NCBI GenBank assembly: GCA_963841425.1
Contig: CAWJCL010000001.1
Span: forward strand, 62,001 to 126,000
Direction: 5' to 3'
Length of the DNA: 64,000 nucleotides
From: DATEOR01 sp963841425
GTDB lineage: Bacteria > Actinomycetota > Thermoleophilia > Gaiellales > Gaiellaceae
A program made the position numbers and the translations under genes. Below the pieces are notes generated by a model. It made no database searches. It was not told the DNA's origin and saw only the letters and a program-made list of their open reading frames with translations. Below are positions 35,460-46,860 of this stretch, in pieces. How positions within the stretch are numbered: the stretch's first letter is position 1; every line of letters starts with the position of its first letter.

Positions 35460-35941
35460 GCGCCTGGCCGGAGCCGGTCGAGCGGGTCGCGGAATTCCTG
35501 CGCAAGACGGCCGTGGAATCGCGGCTCGAGGAGTTCCCGGCGGGCACGCTGACCGCTGAGGATGCCGCCAAGGCAGTCGGCTGCGACCTCGCGCAGATCG
35601 TCAAGTCGCTCGTCTTCGTCTGCGACGGGAAGCCGGTGCTGGTCATGGTCGGGGGGGACCGGCGGGCCGACCGCGCCAAGATCGAAGCCGTCGTCCCGTG
35701 CGGGAAGGCGAAGATCGCGGGCCCGGACGACGTGCGCTCGGCGACGGGATTCGAGCCGGGCGCGGTCGCCCCGTTCCCGCTGCCCGCGATCCAGACCATC
35801 CTCGTCGACAACGAGCTCCTCTTGCACGAGGTCGTCTGGACAGGCGCCGGCTCGCACCAGCACGTGCTCGCCATCGCGCCGACCGACCTCGTTCGACTCA
35901 CGCGTGCGCGTTCCGTCGACGCCGTCGCGGACGACGCATAA
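35456..35941 (+). CDS. YbaK/ProX-family aminoacyl-tRNA deacylase
   Basis: 161 residues. The conserved core AAKAVGCDLAQIVKSLVFVCDGKPVLVMVGGDRRAD (catalytic-type Lys49 in IVKSLV) and VRSATGFEPGAVAPF place it in the YbaK/EbsC family that clears mischarged Cys/Ala-tRNA(Pro). It starts at a TTG overlapping the serA stop (TTGA). Clean length for the family. Confidence 0.88.
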   Translation: MSAWPEPVERVAEFLRKTAVESRLEEFPAGTLTAEDAAKAVGCDLAQIVKSLVFVCDGKPVLVMVGGDRRADRAKIEAVVPCGKAKIAGPDDVRSATGFEPGAVAPFPLPAIQTILVDNELLLHEVVWTGAGSHQHVLAIAPTDLVRLTRARSVDAVADDA

Positions 35942-35956
35942 CCTAGGATTAGAACC

Positions 35957-36886
35957 GTGCAAGAGACCGAAAAGATCTGGATGAACGGCGAGCTCGTCGA
36001 CTGGGCCGATGCGAAGGTCCACGTCGGTGCGCACGGGCTCCACTACGGCTCCGGCGTCTTCGAAGGCATCCGCTGCTACGAGACCGACGACGGCCCGGCC
36101 GTCTTCCGGCTGACCGACCACCTGAAGCGGCTGGAGAACTCCGCCCGGCTCCTGCACATGGAGCTGCCCTTCGGCGTGGACGACCTGCGCGCGGCGACGC
36201 TCGAGCTCGTCGGGGCAAACGGTCTCGCCGAGTGCTACATCCGCCCGATCGCCTTCTACGGCTACGGCGAGCTCGGCGTGCACCCGCGCTCGAACCCGGT
36301 CGACGTCGTGATCATGAGCTGGCCGTGGGGCGCGTACCTCGGCGAGGAGGCGCTCACGCAGGGGATCAGCGCGAAGGTCTCCTCGTGGAAGCGGGTCGGC
36401 CCGAACACGATCCCGCACGTCTCGAAGGCGACAGGGATCTACCTGAACTCGATGCTCGCCGTGATCGAGGCGACGAACGCCGGCTATGCGGAGGCGATCC
36501 TCCTCACCGACGAAGGCCACGTGGCCGACGGCTCCGGCGAGAACATCTTCGTCGTGAAGGACGAGATCATCACGACACCGCACCTCTCGACCTCGATCCT
36601 CCCGGGGATCACCCGTCAGAGCGTGATGGAGATCGCCCAGGCGCACGGCTACGCGGTGCACGAGGGCCCGCTGATCCGCTCCGACCTCTATCTCGCGGAC
36701 GAGGTCTTCATGACGGGGACAGCCGCGGAGGTCACGCCGGTGCGCGCAATCGACGACCACGAGGTCGGCCCGCCCGGCTCGGTGACGAAGGCGATCCAGT
36801 CGACCTTCTTCGACGTCGTGCGCGGCCGGGACGAGCGCTGGACTCGTTGGCTCGAGTACGCGGCCAAGGCCCCGGCGGGCTCCTGA
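35957..36886 (+). CDS. ilvE: branched-chain amino acid aminotransferase
   Basis: 309 residues of fold-type IV. KIWMNGELVDWADAKVHVGAHGLHYGSGVFEGIR, the PLP Lys157 in PHVSKATG and LTDEGHVADGSGENIFVV match IlvE. Transaminates the last step of Leu, Ile and Val synthesis. GTG 35957; its TGA overlaps a CTG start for the next gene. Confidence 0.93.
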   Translation: MQETEKIWMNGELVDWADAKVHVGAHGLHYGSGVFEGIRCYETDDGPAVFRLTDHLKRLENSARLLHMELPFGVDDLRAATLELVGANGLAECYIRPIAFYGYGELGVHPRSNPVDVVIMSWPWGAYLGEEALTQGISAKVSSWKRVGPNTIPHVSKATGIYLNSMLAVIEATNAGYAEAILLTDEGHVADGSGENIFVVKDEIITTPHLSTSILPGITRQSVMEIAQAHGYAVHEGPLIRSDLYLADEVFMTGTAAEVTPVRAIDDHEVGPPGSVTKAIQSTFFDVVRGRDERWTRWLEYAAKAPAGS

Positions 36887-37995
36887 CCGCCGAGATCGGG
36901 CTCTCCGCTCCGTGGCTCGAGGAGCGGGAGGAAGAGCTCGTCCTGGAGACGCTTCGCTCCGGGCAGCTCTCGCTGGGGCCCATGATCGACCGCTTCGAGC
37001 AGTCGCTGGCCGAGCGGGTCGGCGCGCCGTATGTTGCCGCGGTCTCGAGCGGCACCGCCGGCCTCCACCTCGCAGTGCGGCTGGCCGGGCTGGGGGAGGG
37101 GGACGAGGTCGTCACGACGCCGTTCTCCTTCGTCGCGTCCGCGAACTGCGTCCTCTACGAGGGCGCCACTCCGGTCTTCGCCGACATCGACCCGCGCACC
37201 CAGAACCTCGACCCGGCCGCCGTCGAGGCGGCGATCACGCCGCGGACGAAGGCCATTCTCCCGGTGGACATCTTCGGTTACCCGGCGGAGTACGCCGAGC
37301 TGGAGGCAATCGCCGAGCGCCACGGGGTCGCGCTGATCGAGGATGCCTGCGAGGCGCTCGGAGCCGAGTACCAGGGCCGGCCGCTCGGCTCACTCGGCGC
37401 GCCCGCCGTCTTCGCCTTCTACCCGAACAAGCAGATGACGACGGGGGAGGGCGGGGCCGTCGCCGTGCAGACCGAGGAAGAGTGGGCGCTCCTGAAGAGC
37501 CTCTCCAACCAGGGGCGCAGCGACTCGGGCGAATGGCTCACGCACTCGCGCCTCGGCTACAACTACCGCCTCGACGACCTCTCGGCCGCGCTCGGGATCG
37601 CCCAGGTGGAGAAGCTCGACCGCATCCTCGAGCTGCGCGCCGGGGTCGCCGCGCGCTACGCGGAACTCCTCGGCGGGATCGACGGCGTCAGACTCCCGCT
37701 TGCCGACGACGCCGATCACAGACGCTCGTGGTTCGTCTACGTCGTCCAGGTGGCGGAGGGCATCGACCGAAACGGCGTCCTCGCGCGGCTCGCCGAGCAG
37801 GGGATCGCCTCGAAGCCGTACCTCCCCTCGATCCACCTGCAGCCCTACTGGCGCGAGCGCTTCGGGACGAAGGACGGCATGTTCCCCGTTTCGGAGGACG
37901 CGAGCCGCCGCTCCCTCGCGCTCCCCTTCCACACGCGGCTCGAGCGCGCCGACCAGGAGCGCGTCGCCGAGGCGCTCCGTGCCGCACTCGGCTAG
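36883..37995 (+). CDS. DegT/DnrJ/EryC1-family aminotransferase
   Basis: About 370 residues. PYVAAVSSGTAGLHLAV, VFADIDPRTQNLDP, VALIEDACEALGA and PLP-binding FYPNKQMTTGEGG (Lys183) identify a sugar-nucleotide 3- or 4-aminotransferase. The N-terminal 30 residues expected for the family (AEIGLSAPWLEEREEELVLETLRSG) start at a CTG (36883-36885) inside the ilvE stop, CTGA. The first ATG downstream (residue 34) would truncate it, and starts further upstream lie deep within ilvE. Confidence 0.85.
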   Translation: MTAEIGLSAPWLEEREEELVLETLRSGQLSLGPMIDRFEQSLAERVGAPYVAAVSSGTAGLHLAVRLAGLGEGDEVVTTPFSFVASANCVLYEGATPVFADIDPRTQNLDPAAVEAAITPRTKAILPVDIFGYPAEYAELEAIAERHGVALIEDACEALGAEYQGRPLGSLGAPAVFAFYPNKQMTTGEGGAVAVQTEEEWALLKSLSNQGRSDSGEWLTHSRLGYNYRLDDLSAALGIAQVEKLDRILELRAGVAARYAELLGGIDGVRLPLADDADHRRSWFVYVVQVAEGIDRNGVLARLAEQGIASKPYLPSIHLQPYWRERFGTKDGMFPVSEDASRRSLALPFHTRLERADQERVAEALRAALG

Positions 37996-38113
37996 GGAAC
38001 GCCCCGCCCGGCCCGGCCTTCGGAGGCAGCCTTGTGTTTCACGTCCACAAGCGAAAAGACATGGCCAGCGTGGCCGGAAGGGGCAGCGGAAAGCCGTTTC
38101 TCTGAGGTCCGAT

Positions 38114-38136
38114 CCTTGTGCGTGTGCAACACAAGG
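38114..38136 (+). terminator. hairpin after the aminotransferase operon
   Basis: CCTTGTG and CACAAGG form a 7-bp stem with a 9-nt loop. No T-run follows. The 190-base gap otherwise holds only a 23-codon opening that I do not believe. Confidence 0.35.
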
Positions 38137-38185
38137 CGTCGGGAGTCGGCGATCTAGACCCCTGCCGAACTGAGATAATCGGCAC

Positions 38186-38545
38186 ATGGCGGACGGCGCG
38201 CCCAAAATGGTCTTTCTCGGGTTCGGAAAGTTCGCGCGGGCGGACAAGATCTACGCGCTCGAGCCGCTAACGGGCGGCGACCGCGGCGACGGCCGCCGCA
38301 CGCGTGTGTGGGTCGAGGGGATCTCCGAGCCGATCGTCGCCTCCCGAACGGAGCGCTCGATCCTCGGCGAGATGGGCATCCGCGACGCGGGCCGCATCCA
38401 GATCCTCGACGACGCCGTGAAGCTCGCAGAGCGCATCGTCGAGGACGCGGGCAAGGGGCGGGTCGACCTCGCCGATCTCGACAGGCGGGCACGGAAGCTG
38501 CTCGAGTCGACCGCCCGGCCGAGCGACGAAGACCAGCTCTTCTAA
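38186..38545 (+). CDS. RemA-like (DUF370-like) protein
   Basis: 119 residues. The N-terminal 65 residues ([21 protein letters not shown] ... [25 protein letters not shown]) follow the pattern of the extracellular-matrix regulator RemA: GFGN-x-V at the start, a short basic loop, GRRTRAV in the middle, and a final strand plus helix. A 50-residue acidic/basic helical tail is extra. RemA family members form rings and bind DNA. Similarity here is by motif only. ATG at 38186; an internal ATG at 38207 would remove seven residues. Ends four bases before mpg. Confidence 0.55.
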   Translation: MADGAPKMVFLGFGKFARADKIYALEPLTGGDRGDGRRTRVWVEGISEPIVASRTERSILGEMGIRDAGRIQILDDAVKLAERIVEDAGKGRVDLADLDRRARKLLESTARPSDEDQLF

Positions 38546-38549
38546 GCGC

Positions 38550-39131
38550 GTGACGCTCGGCCCCGAGTTCTTCGCGCGGAGCGTGCACGAGGTCGCGCCC
38601 GAGCTGATCGGCTGCACCCTGCTCGTCGACGGGATCGGGGGCCCGATCGTCGAGGTGGAGGCCTACGACCACGAGGACCCGGCGAGCCACGGCTTCCGCG
38701 GCGAGACGGCCCGCAACCGCTCGATGTTCGGCCCGCCGGGTCACGCCTACGTCTACCGCTCCTATGGCATCCACTGGTGCCTCAACCTGGTCTGCGAGGA
38801 GAAGGACGTCGCGGCCGCGGTGCTGCTCCGCGCGCTCGAGCCGGCGGAGGGAATCGCACAGATGCGCGAGCGGCGCGGGCTCGAGGACGTCCGGCTTCTG
38901 TGCGCCGGGCCTGGGCGCTTGTGCCAGGCGCTCGGCGTGACCGGAGCGGACGACGGGGCGAGGCTCGACCGCCCGCCGTTTCGGCTCGCACCCCGCAGAA
39001 CGGACGTCGAGATCGTCGCGGGCCCTCGCGTCGGGATCACGCGCGCTGCCGAGGCCCCGTGGCGCTACGGCCTTGCCGGCTCGCGCTTCCTCTCGCGCAG
39101 CTTCCGTGTCAGCGCCCGACGACCAGCTTGA
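38550..39131 (+). CDS. 3-methyladenine DNA glycosylase (Mpg/AAG family)
   Basis: 193 residues. [55 protein letters not shown] and [13 protein letters not shown] are the hallmark blocks of alkyladenine glycosylases, including the catalytic Glu in EVEAY. Excises alkylated purines. The 3' end overlaps the convergent PBP gene by 23 bases. Confidence 0.93.
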   Translation: MTLGPEFFARSVHEVAPELIGCTLLVDGIGGPIVEVEAYDHEDPASHGFRGETARNRSMFGPPGHAYVYRSYGIHWCLNLVCEEKDVAAAVLLRALEPAEGIAQMRERRGLEDVRLLCAGPGRLCQALGVTGADDGARLDRPPFRLAPRRTDVEIVAGPRVGITRAAEAPWRYGLAGSRFLSRSFRVSARRPA

Positions 39132-41529
39132 TCGTCATGTTCTCGACCGAGGCGAGCCCGGCCTTGGGGAACTGCTGCAGGACGTGGCCGGGCTTCCCTT
39201 CCGCAGAGGTCTGCACGAGCCCCGCCAAGTGGTGGCGGGCGAGCTTCTTCCGTGCGGCCTCGAGGCTGAGGCCGGTCACGTCCGGGATGCGCCCGTTCAC
39301 CGCCACCGGGACGACGACGCGCACGGTGTCGAAAGAAGACAACGTGCCTCTGGCCGGGAACTGCGCGACCACGCGGCCGAGCCGTTCGCCGCCCTCCGCG
39401 GGCCGCGTGACCACTTCGACGGTCAGCGGCATGCCCTCGAGCCGGATCTTGGCGTCCGCGAGCTTCGCGCCGACGACGGGTGGCACATCCACCTCGTTCG
39501 GCTTGCACGGCGCCTGCTTCGTCGGTTCCGAGCCGGCGACGTAGGTGACGAGGTGCCCGTCCCGGCAATTGCCGTTGTCGAGCAGCCACTGGTTGTTCCG
39601 GTAGACGACGTCGCGCGCCACCGTCGACTCGTAGGCCGGTGAGGGGAAGCTTTCCGGCGGATCGTTCTCGGCCTTGAGCGCCTTCTCGACGAAGCTCTTC
39701 CAGATGAGCGCGGGGTAGGTGCCCCCGGCGACCGGCTCGCCTTCGAACTGCGTCAGCATCGGGACGAGCTTGTTCGGATATCCGACCCAGACCGCGACCG
39801 CGAGCTGCGGCGTGTAGCCCACGAACCAGGCGTCGCCGTAGTTCTCCGTCGTGCCCGTCTTCCCGGCGACGGCCCGGTCGGAGAGTGCGGCGCGCTGACC
39901 GGTTCCGGTCGTGACGACGTTCTGGAGGATGGAATTGAGCGTCGCAGCATCGTTCGGATCGAGGATCTCCTTGTCGACCGGCTCGTTCTTCTCGATGCGG
40001 TTTCCGTCCACGACCTTCGTGACGGCGCGGGGCGTGTTCCCGAGGATCGAGCCGTCGACGCGCACCCCGTTGTGCGCGAACGTCGAGAAGGCGCGCGCCA
40101 TCTCGAGCGGGTTCACCGCCTCGGCGCCGAGCCCGATGGCGAAATAGTCGTTCAGCGGGCTGTGAATCCCGAGCCGCTTCGCCATCGCGGCCACGTTCCC
40201 CGGCCCGACCTGTGCGGTCAGCTGCGCGAAGACGGAGTTGTCGGAGTAGGTCGTCGCGTCGACGAGGTCGATCGTCCCGAGATACGAGTTCTCGTAGTTG
40301 TGGACCGACCAGAGCTTGTCCCCGAGGTTGATGACCGTCGGTTGCGAGGTGAACTGCGTCTGCGGCGAGATCCCTTCGCTGAGCGCGGTCGCTAGTACGA
40401 ACGGCTTGAAGGAGGAGCCGGGCTGCCGCTCGCCCTGCACTGCGAGATTGAACTGGCTCTTCTTATAGTTGCGCCCGCCGACCATCGCGAGCACACGGCC
40501 GTCGCGCGGGTCGATCGCGACGAGCGCCGCGGCGGGGTCGCCCTTGTTCGGGAGCCACTGGTCGATCGCCTCCGCGGCGAGCCGCTGCAGGTCGAGGTCG
40601 ATGGTCGTGTAGACCTTGAGCCCGCCGCCGAAGACCTTCCCGGAGCCGTAGTAGGGGACGAGCTGCTGCTTCACGTACTCCGCGAAGTAGCCCTGCCGGC
40701 CGGCTGTGACGGGCAGGTGGATGTCCCTGGGCTTCGGCAGCTTCTGCGCGTCCGCGGTCAGCTGCTCCTTCAGGCTGATGAGCCCCTGCTCGCGCATCAA
40801 CTGGAGGACGAGCCGCCGGCGAGCCTCGGCGGCCTTCGGGTTCGTCGCGGGGTCGTAGGCGCCGGGGCTCGCCGGCAGGCCGGCGAGGAGCGCGGACTGC
40901 GCAAGCGTCAGGTCGCTTGCGTGCTCGTTGAAGTAGACGCGCGCGGCCATCTCGATTCCGTACGCGCCGTTCCCGAAGTAGATGGTGTTCAGGTAGGCGG
41001 TGAGGATCCGGTCCTTCGACCACTTGCGCTCGAGCTGCCAGGCAAGCGCCGCCTCCTTGAGCTTCCGGCTGATCGTCCGCTCCTGGTGGGTGTACGTGTT
41101 CTTGACGAACTGCTGCGTGATCGTGGAGCCGCCCTCGACGACCGCCTTGTGGCGAACGTCGGCCCAGACCGCGCGGAGGATGCCGCGGTAGTCGACGCCC
41201 TGGTGCTCCCAGAAGCGGCGGTCCTCGACCGCGACGATCGCCTGCTTCATGATCGGCGAGATGTCGTCGCTCGTCACCACGATGCGGCTCTCGTCGCCGC
41301 GCAGCGTGGCGAGGACGGTCTTGCCGTCGGAGGCGTAGATGTAGCCGAGCTGCTGCGGGCGCTTGCTCGTCGACGGCTCGAGCGCCGCGACGTCGCTCGC
41401 GATCGCGCTCACCAGGCCGTAGGCGAAGGAGACGAGCGAGACGAATGCGAGGACGCCGAGCAGCGCCAGAAATCTGAGCTTGCGGATCCTGCGGCGCTTG
41501 GGAGGGCGACTGCTTCGTCGGAACGGCAC
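39109..41529 (-). CDS. class A penicillin-binding protein with PASTA domains
   Basis: 806 residues. Basic cytoplasmic tail, membrane helix (about 19-43), GT51 transglycosylase domain (catalytic Glu102 in [25 protein letters not shown]), transpeptidase domain with Ser372 in SSFK, SDN (TTYSDNSVF) and KTGT (AGKTGTT), then two PASTA domains from about residue 670 ([38 protein letters not shown]). It polymerises and cross-links peptidoglycan; the PASTA domains sense muropeptides. Monocistronic. Confidence 0.95.
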   Translation of the reverse strand: MPFRRSSRPPKRRRIRKLRFLALLGVLAFVSLVSFAYGLVSAIASDVAALEPSTSKRPQQLGYIYASDGKTVLATLRGDESRIVVTSDDISPIMKQAIVAVEDRRFWEHQGVDYRGILRAVWADVRHKAVVEGGSTITQQFVKNTYTHQERTISRKLKEAALAWQLERKWSKDRILTAYLNTIYFGNGAYGIEMAARVYFNEHASDLTLAQSALLAGLPASPGAYDPATNPKAAEARRRLVLQLMREQGLISLKEQLTADAQKLPKPRDIHLPVTAGRQGYFAEYVKQQLVPYYGSGKVFGGGLKVYTTIDLDLQRLAAEAIDQWLPNKGDPAAALVAIDPRDGRVLAMVGGRNYKKSQFNLAVQGERQPGSSFKPFVLATALSEGISPQTQFTSQPTVINLGDKLWSVHNYENSYLGTIDLVDATTYSDNSVFAQLTAQVGPGNVAAMAKRLGIHSPLNDYFAIGLGAEAVNPLEMARAFSTFAHNGVRVDGSILGNTPRAVTKVVDGNRIEKNEPVDKEILDPNDAATLNSILQNVVTTGTGQRAALSDRAVAGKTGTTENYGDAWFVGYTPQLAVAVWVGYPNKLVPMLTQFEGEPVAGGTYPALIWKSFVEKALKAENDPPESFPSPAYESTVARDVVYRNNQWLLDNGNCRDGHLVTYVAGSEPTKQAPCKPNEVDVPPVVGAKLADAKIRLEGMPLTVEVVTRPAEGGERLGRVVAQFPARGTLSSFDTVRVVVPVAVNGRIPDVTGLSLEAARKKLARHHLAGLVQTSAEGKPGHVLQQFPKAGLASVENMTIKLVVGR

Positions 41530-41588
41530 GAAGGGCGTGATTCTAGCCCGGTGTCATGGACCGGAGGCGACTCTATGATCGGGCAGCC

Positions 41589-42746
41589 ATGGCCGCCGGA
41601 ATCGCAGAGCTCACCCGCAACGCGGTCGACGTCCTTCCCGAGGGCGAGCTCGAGCGCAAGCTCGCGCTCGGTCGTCCCCTGCGTGTCAAGCTGGGGATCG
41701 ACCCCACCGCTCCCGACGTCCACGTCGGCCACGCGATCCCGCTCCAGCGCATGGCCGCGTTCCAGCGCGCCGGCCACACCGGGGTCCTCATCGTCGGCGA
41801 CTACACCGGGCGGATCGGCGACCCCTCAGGCCGGTCGGCCGAGCGCCCGGTCCTCTCCGACGAGGAGATCGACGCAAACGCGAAGCGCTACTTCGAGCAA
41901 GCAGCCCAGATCATCGACCCGGAGAAGACGGAGGTGCGCTTCAACGGCGAGTGGCTCGCCAAGCTCGACTTCGCGGAGGTCGTCCGCCTCACGCGCACGA
42001 TCACGGTCGCCCGGCTCCTCGAGCGCGACGACTTCGAGCAGCGCTTCTCGGCGAAGACGCCGATCTCGGTCTCGGAGCTCCTCTATCCCTTCATGCAGGC
42101 CTACGACTCGGTCGCGATCGAGGCGGACGTCGAGCTCGGCGGCACCGACCAGCTCTACAACCTGCTCGCCGGCCGCGACGTCATGCAGGCCTATGGGCTC
42201 GAGCCGCAGGTCGCGCTCACGACCCCGCTCCTCATGGGCACCGACGGGCGCAAGATGAGTGCCTCGCTGGGGAACTACATCGGGCTCGCGGAGCTTCCAG
42301 AGGAACAGTTCGGGAAGACGATGCGGATCTCCGACGAGGCTCTGCCCGAGTACTACCGCCTCGTGATGGAGTCGGAGGCCGATCCGACTGCGCTCGACCC
42401 CATGGATGCGAAGCTCACGCTCGCGCGCTTCGTGGTCGGCCGCTCGCACGGCGCGGACGCGGCGCGCGAGGCGGAGGCGCACTTCACCCGCGTCGTGCGC
42501 GAGGGTCAGGCGCCCGACGAGGTTCCCGAGGCGGAGATACCCGCCGGCGACCCCGTCCATCTGCCCGCACTCCTCGCCGAGCTCGGGCTCACTCCGTCGA
42601 CGAGCGAGGCTCGCCGCCGGATCTCCCAGGGCGGCGTGCGCGTGAACGGCGAGGCGGTGACCGATCTCGACATGCCGCGGGCCTCCCTGGAGGGGGCGCT
42701 CCTGCAGGCCGGGAAACGGCAATTCATCAGGCTTCGGGCTCCTTGA
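41589..42746 (+). CDS. tyrS: tyrosyl-tRNA synthetase
   Basis: 385 residues. HIGH-type motif HVGH (45-48), LGGTDQ (about 183-188), KMSAS in place of KMSKS (222-226), and a C-terminal S4 RNA-binding domain (SEARRRISQGGVRVNGEAV). The compact size and KMSxS-type loop suit the shorter TyrS class. ATG 41589 is preferred to an ATG 11 codons earlier. Divergent from the PBP gene. Confidence 0.94.
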   Translation: MAAGIAELTRNAVDVLPEGELERKLALGRPLRVKLGIDPTAPDVHVGHAIPLQRMAAFQRAGHTGVLIVGDYTGRIGDPSGRSAERPVLSDEEIDANAKRYFEQAAQIIDPEKTEVRFNGEWLAKLDFAEVVRLTRTITVARLLERDDFEQRFSAKTPISVSELLYPFMQAYDSVAIEADVELGGTDQLYNLLAGRDVMQAYGLEPQVALTTPLLMGTDGRKMSASLGNYIGLAELPEEQFGKTMRISDEALPEYYRLVMESEADPTALDPMDAKLTLARFVVGRSHGADAAREAEAHFTRVVREGQAPDEVPEAEIPAGDPVHLPALLAELGLTPSTSEARRRISQGGVRVNGEAVTDLDMPRASLEGALLQAGKRQFIRLRAP

Positions 42747-42770
42747 CGCTCAGGCGATCGTTGCTATCAT
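42743..42770 (+). promoter_or_regulatory. sigma-70-type promoter upstream of the rRNA operon
   Basis: TTGACG (42743-42748), 16-bp spacer, TATCAT (42765-42770). It overlaps the tyrS stop and is the best promoter match I see between tyrS and 16S. Expected start of transcription about 42777. Confidence 0.65.
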
Positions 42771-42777
42771 GCGTCGG

Positions 42778-42895
42778 CTGCCGGAAACGGCTGCGCACGT
42801 AAGAGTCCACCCGCGACACAACTGGAGTAGCCCTTCGAGACGAAGCTGATACGGTGGTATCGACTTCTGGAGGGCCTCCGCGCGGAGGCCTTTTT
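42778..42895 (+). ncRNA. possible short structured RNA or rRNA leader
   Basis: Transcription from the promoter just upstream would give about 118 nt before a strong terminator. Local stems: GCCG-GAAA-CGGC (about 42789-42800), CTTCG-AGA-CGAAG, GATAC-GGTG-GTATC, then the terminator. No ORF. It may be an independent small RNA or an attenuated rRNA leader; I do not recognise it. Confidence 0.3.
42873..42895 (+). terminator. intrinsic terminator between tyrS and 16S
   Basis: The palindrome GGCCTCCGCGCGGAGGCC (42873-42890) is followed by TTTTT. Strong by any measure. It lies between the visible promoter and the 16S gene. Confidence 0.85.
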
Positions 42896-42916
42896 CGTGG
42901 GTAGCCCGTCCGGGGC

Positions 42917-42943
42917 CCGGTCTTTGAAAACTCAACAGCGTGA
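42917..42943 (+). other. 16S processing stem, left arm, with boxA-like sequence
   Basis: This 27-base arm (CCGGTCTTTGAAAACTCAAC...) pairs with 44748-44774 with 25 Watson-Crick pairs, one wobble and one mismatch, enclosing 16S. The CTTTGAAAACTC core is the usual rrn-leader signal. Confidence 0.85.
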
Positions 42944-43075
42944 TACGTCGAGACCCTCGGCAGCGCTTCGGCGTGGTCGAGGTCTAAATGAACCCGTCTC
43001 CTCCCATCGAGGGGACTTTGAGCTCAAGCTCGAACTGAAAGTCAGCAACCGGTCTTCGGACCGAATGCGAACAAC

Positions 43076-44623
<1,548 letters not shown>

Positions 44624-44747
44624 CTAGGGAATCCGGAGCTCTTACTCCGGAGGCTCCTGAGCCCGTTGATGGCAGTGCTGCCTTTTACGGCAGTGGCCGT
44701 CCGGATACTCGGGTCGCCTAGAATTACGTCGACCTCGACGACCAAAT

Positions 44748-44774
44748 TCACGCTGTTGAGTTTTGAGAGACCGG
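44748..44774 (+). other. 16S processing stem, right arm
   Basis: Complement of 42917-42943. The 230-base 16S-23S spacer contains it plus two small hairpins and the left arm of the 23S stem, but no tRNA gene. Confidence 0.85.
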
Positions 44775-44811
44775 TTCTGCCGGCCTTTCAGTTAGGCGCC
44801 AGGGGGCGCGT

Positions 44812-44835
44812 GCACCTTGAAAACTCCATAGCGGC
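44812..44835 (+). other. 23S processing stem, left arm
   Basis: GCACCTTGAAAACTCC... pairs with 48569-48592 across the whole 23S gene, with two wobbles and one mismatch in 24 positions. Confidence 0.85.
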
Positions 44836-45380
44836 AACAACGGTGTTCTTCATGATCAAGAGACTAAGAGCACACGGTGGATGCCTTGGCGCTAGGAGCC
44901 GATGAAGGACGTGGGCGGCTGCGAAAAGCCCGGGGAAGGAGCTGACCATCCGTTGATCCCGGGATGTCCGAATGGGGAAACCTACGCGTGGTAGTGCGCG
45001 CGTGTCCCTGCCTGAACAAAATAGGGCAGGGAAGGCAAGCCGGTGAACTGAAACATCTTAGTAACCGGAGGAAAGGAAAGAAACCTCGACTCCCTGAGTA
45101 GTGGCGAGCGAAAGGGGAAGAGCCCAAACCTGAGTGATGTGACAGGCGGCAGCCGTTGTCATTCAGGTGTTGTAGGGCCCGTCTTGATCCGTCTGCCGGC
45201 GGGTCGGGAAGTTACAAAACCAAGCGTTAGTCGAAGCGGGTGGAAACTCGCGCCACAGAAGGTAACAGCCCTGTAGGCGAAAACGACTTGGACTTCCTGG
45301 ACGGGTTCCTGAGTACGGCCGGGCACGTGAAACCCGGTCGGAATTCGCGGGGACCACCCCGTAAGGCTAAGTACTCCCTG

Positions 45381-45422
<42 letters not shown>

Positions 45423-45991
45423 CACCCCGGAAGGGGAGTGAAATAGTACCTGAAACCGTGTGCTTACAAGCGGTCGGAGCAGACTTGTTCTGTGACGGCG
45501 TGCCTTTTGCATAATGAGCCAGCGAGTTGCTGTTCGACGGCAAGGTTAAGGAAACGGAGCCGTAGCGAAAGCGAGTCCGAATAGGGCGATTTAGTCGTCG
45601 GATGCAGACCCGAAACTGAGTGATCTACCCATGGGCAGGTTGAAGCGGGGGTAAGACCCCGTGGAGGACCGAACCGACTTAGGTTGAAAACTGAGCGGAT
45701 GACCTGTGGGTCGGAGTGAAAGGCTAATCAAACTCAGAGATATCTGGTTCTCCCCGAAATATATTTAGGTATAGCGTCGCGTGTTCAACGACGGCTGTAG
45801 AGCACTGCTTGGGCTAGGGGGCCTACCAGCTTACCGAACTCAGGCAAACTCCGAATACCGTCGTTCTAGAGCGTGGCAGTCAGAGTGCGGGGGATAAGCT
45901 TCGTGCTCAAAAGGGAAACAGCCCAGACCGTCGGCTAAGGCCCCTAATTCCTAGCTAAGTGGCAAACGATGTCTGAGTGCCGAGACAACCA

Positions 45992-46023
<32 letters not shown>

Positions 46024-46860
46024 GAGTGCGTAACAGCTCACTGGTCAAGTGTTCGGGCGCGGACAATGTAACGGGGCTCAAGCTAGGAGCCGAAGCCACG
46101 GACTTCGAGCTTGCTCGGAGTGGTAGGGGAGCGTTCCCACGCCGGCGAAGCGGCAGCGGCAAGCTGCCGTGGAGGAGTGGGAAGTGAGAATGCTGGCACG
46201 AGTAACGAAAGACAGGTGAGAAACCTGTCCGCCGAATGCCCAAGGGTTCCTGAGTAAAGCTAATCTGCTCAGGGTTAGTCGGGGCCTAAGCCGAGGCCGA
46301 AAGGCGTAGGCGATGGATAACCGGTTGATATTCCGGTACCACGTACCTGTCGTTATCACCGATGGGGGGACGGGGTAGGCTAAGGAAACCCAGGCGCTGG
46401 TCGTCCTGGGGTAACCGCGTAGGGCGCTCCGTAGGGAAATCCGCGGAGCACTGAGCCTGAGACGGGATGCCGAGCTCTTAACGGAGCGAAGTTCCTGAAG
46501 CCATGCCTCCAAGAAAAGCCTCTAGGGAGACAGGGCGTGCCCGTACCTAAACCGACACAGGTGGGCAAGTAGAGAATACTAAGGCGATCGGAAGAACCCT
46601 CGTTAAGGAACTCGGCAAAATGGCCCCGTAACTTCGGGAGAAGGGGCGCCCCGGTAAGGTGAGAAACCCTGCGGTTTCGAGCCTGAGGGGGCCGCAGTGA
46701 AACGGCCCAAGCGACTGTTTACCAAAAACACAGGTCTCTGCGAAGTCGAAAGACGACGTATAGGGGCTGACGCCTGCCCGGTGCCGGAAGGTCACGCGGA
46801 GAGGTTAGCTTTCGAGCGAAGCCTTGAAGCCAAGCCCCGGTAAACGGCGGCCGTAACTAT

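Noticed and set aside
38034..38105. 23-codon opening between the DegT and RemA-like genes
   Set aside because: Very short, basic, no ribosome site and no recognisable pattern.
42778..42895. T-box riboswitch before the rRNA operon
   Set aside because: GGTGGTATCG resembles part of a T-box, but it folds as a simple 5-bp hairpin, stem I is missing, and no synthetase or amino-acid gene follows.
44624..44853. tRNA-Ile or tRNA-Ala in the 16S-23S spacer
   Set aside because: Only processing-stem arms and small hairpins are present; no T-arm or anticodon arm.
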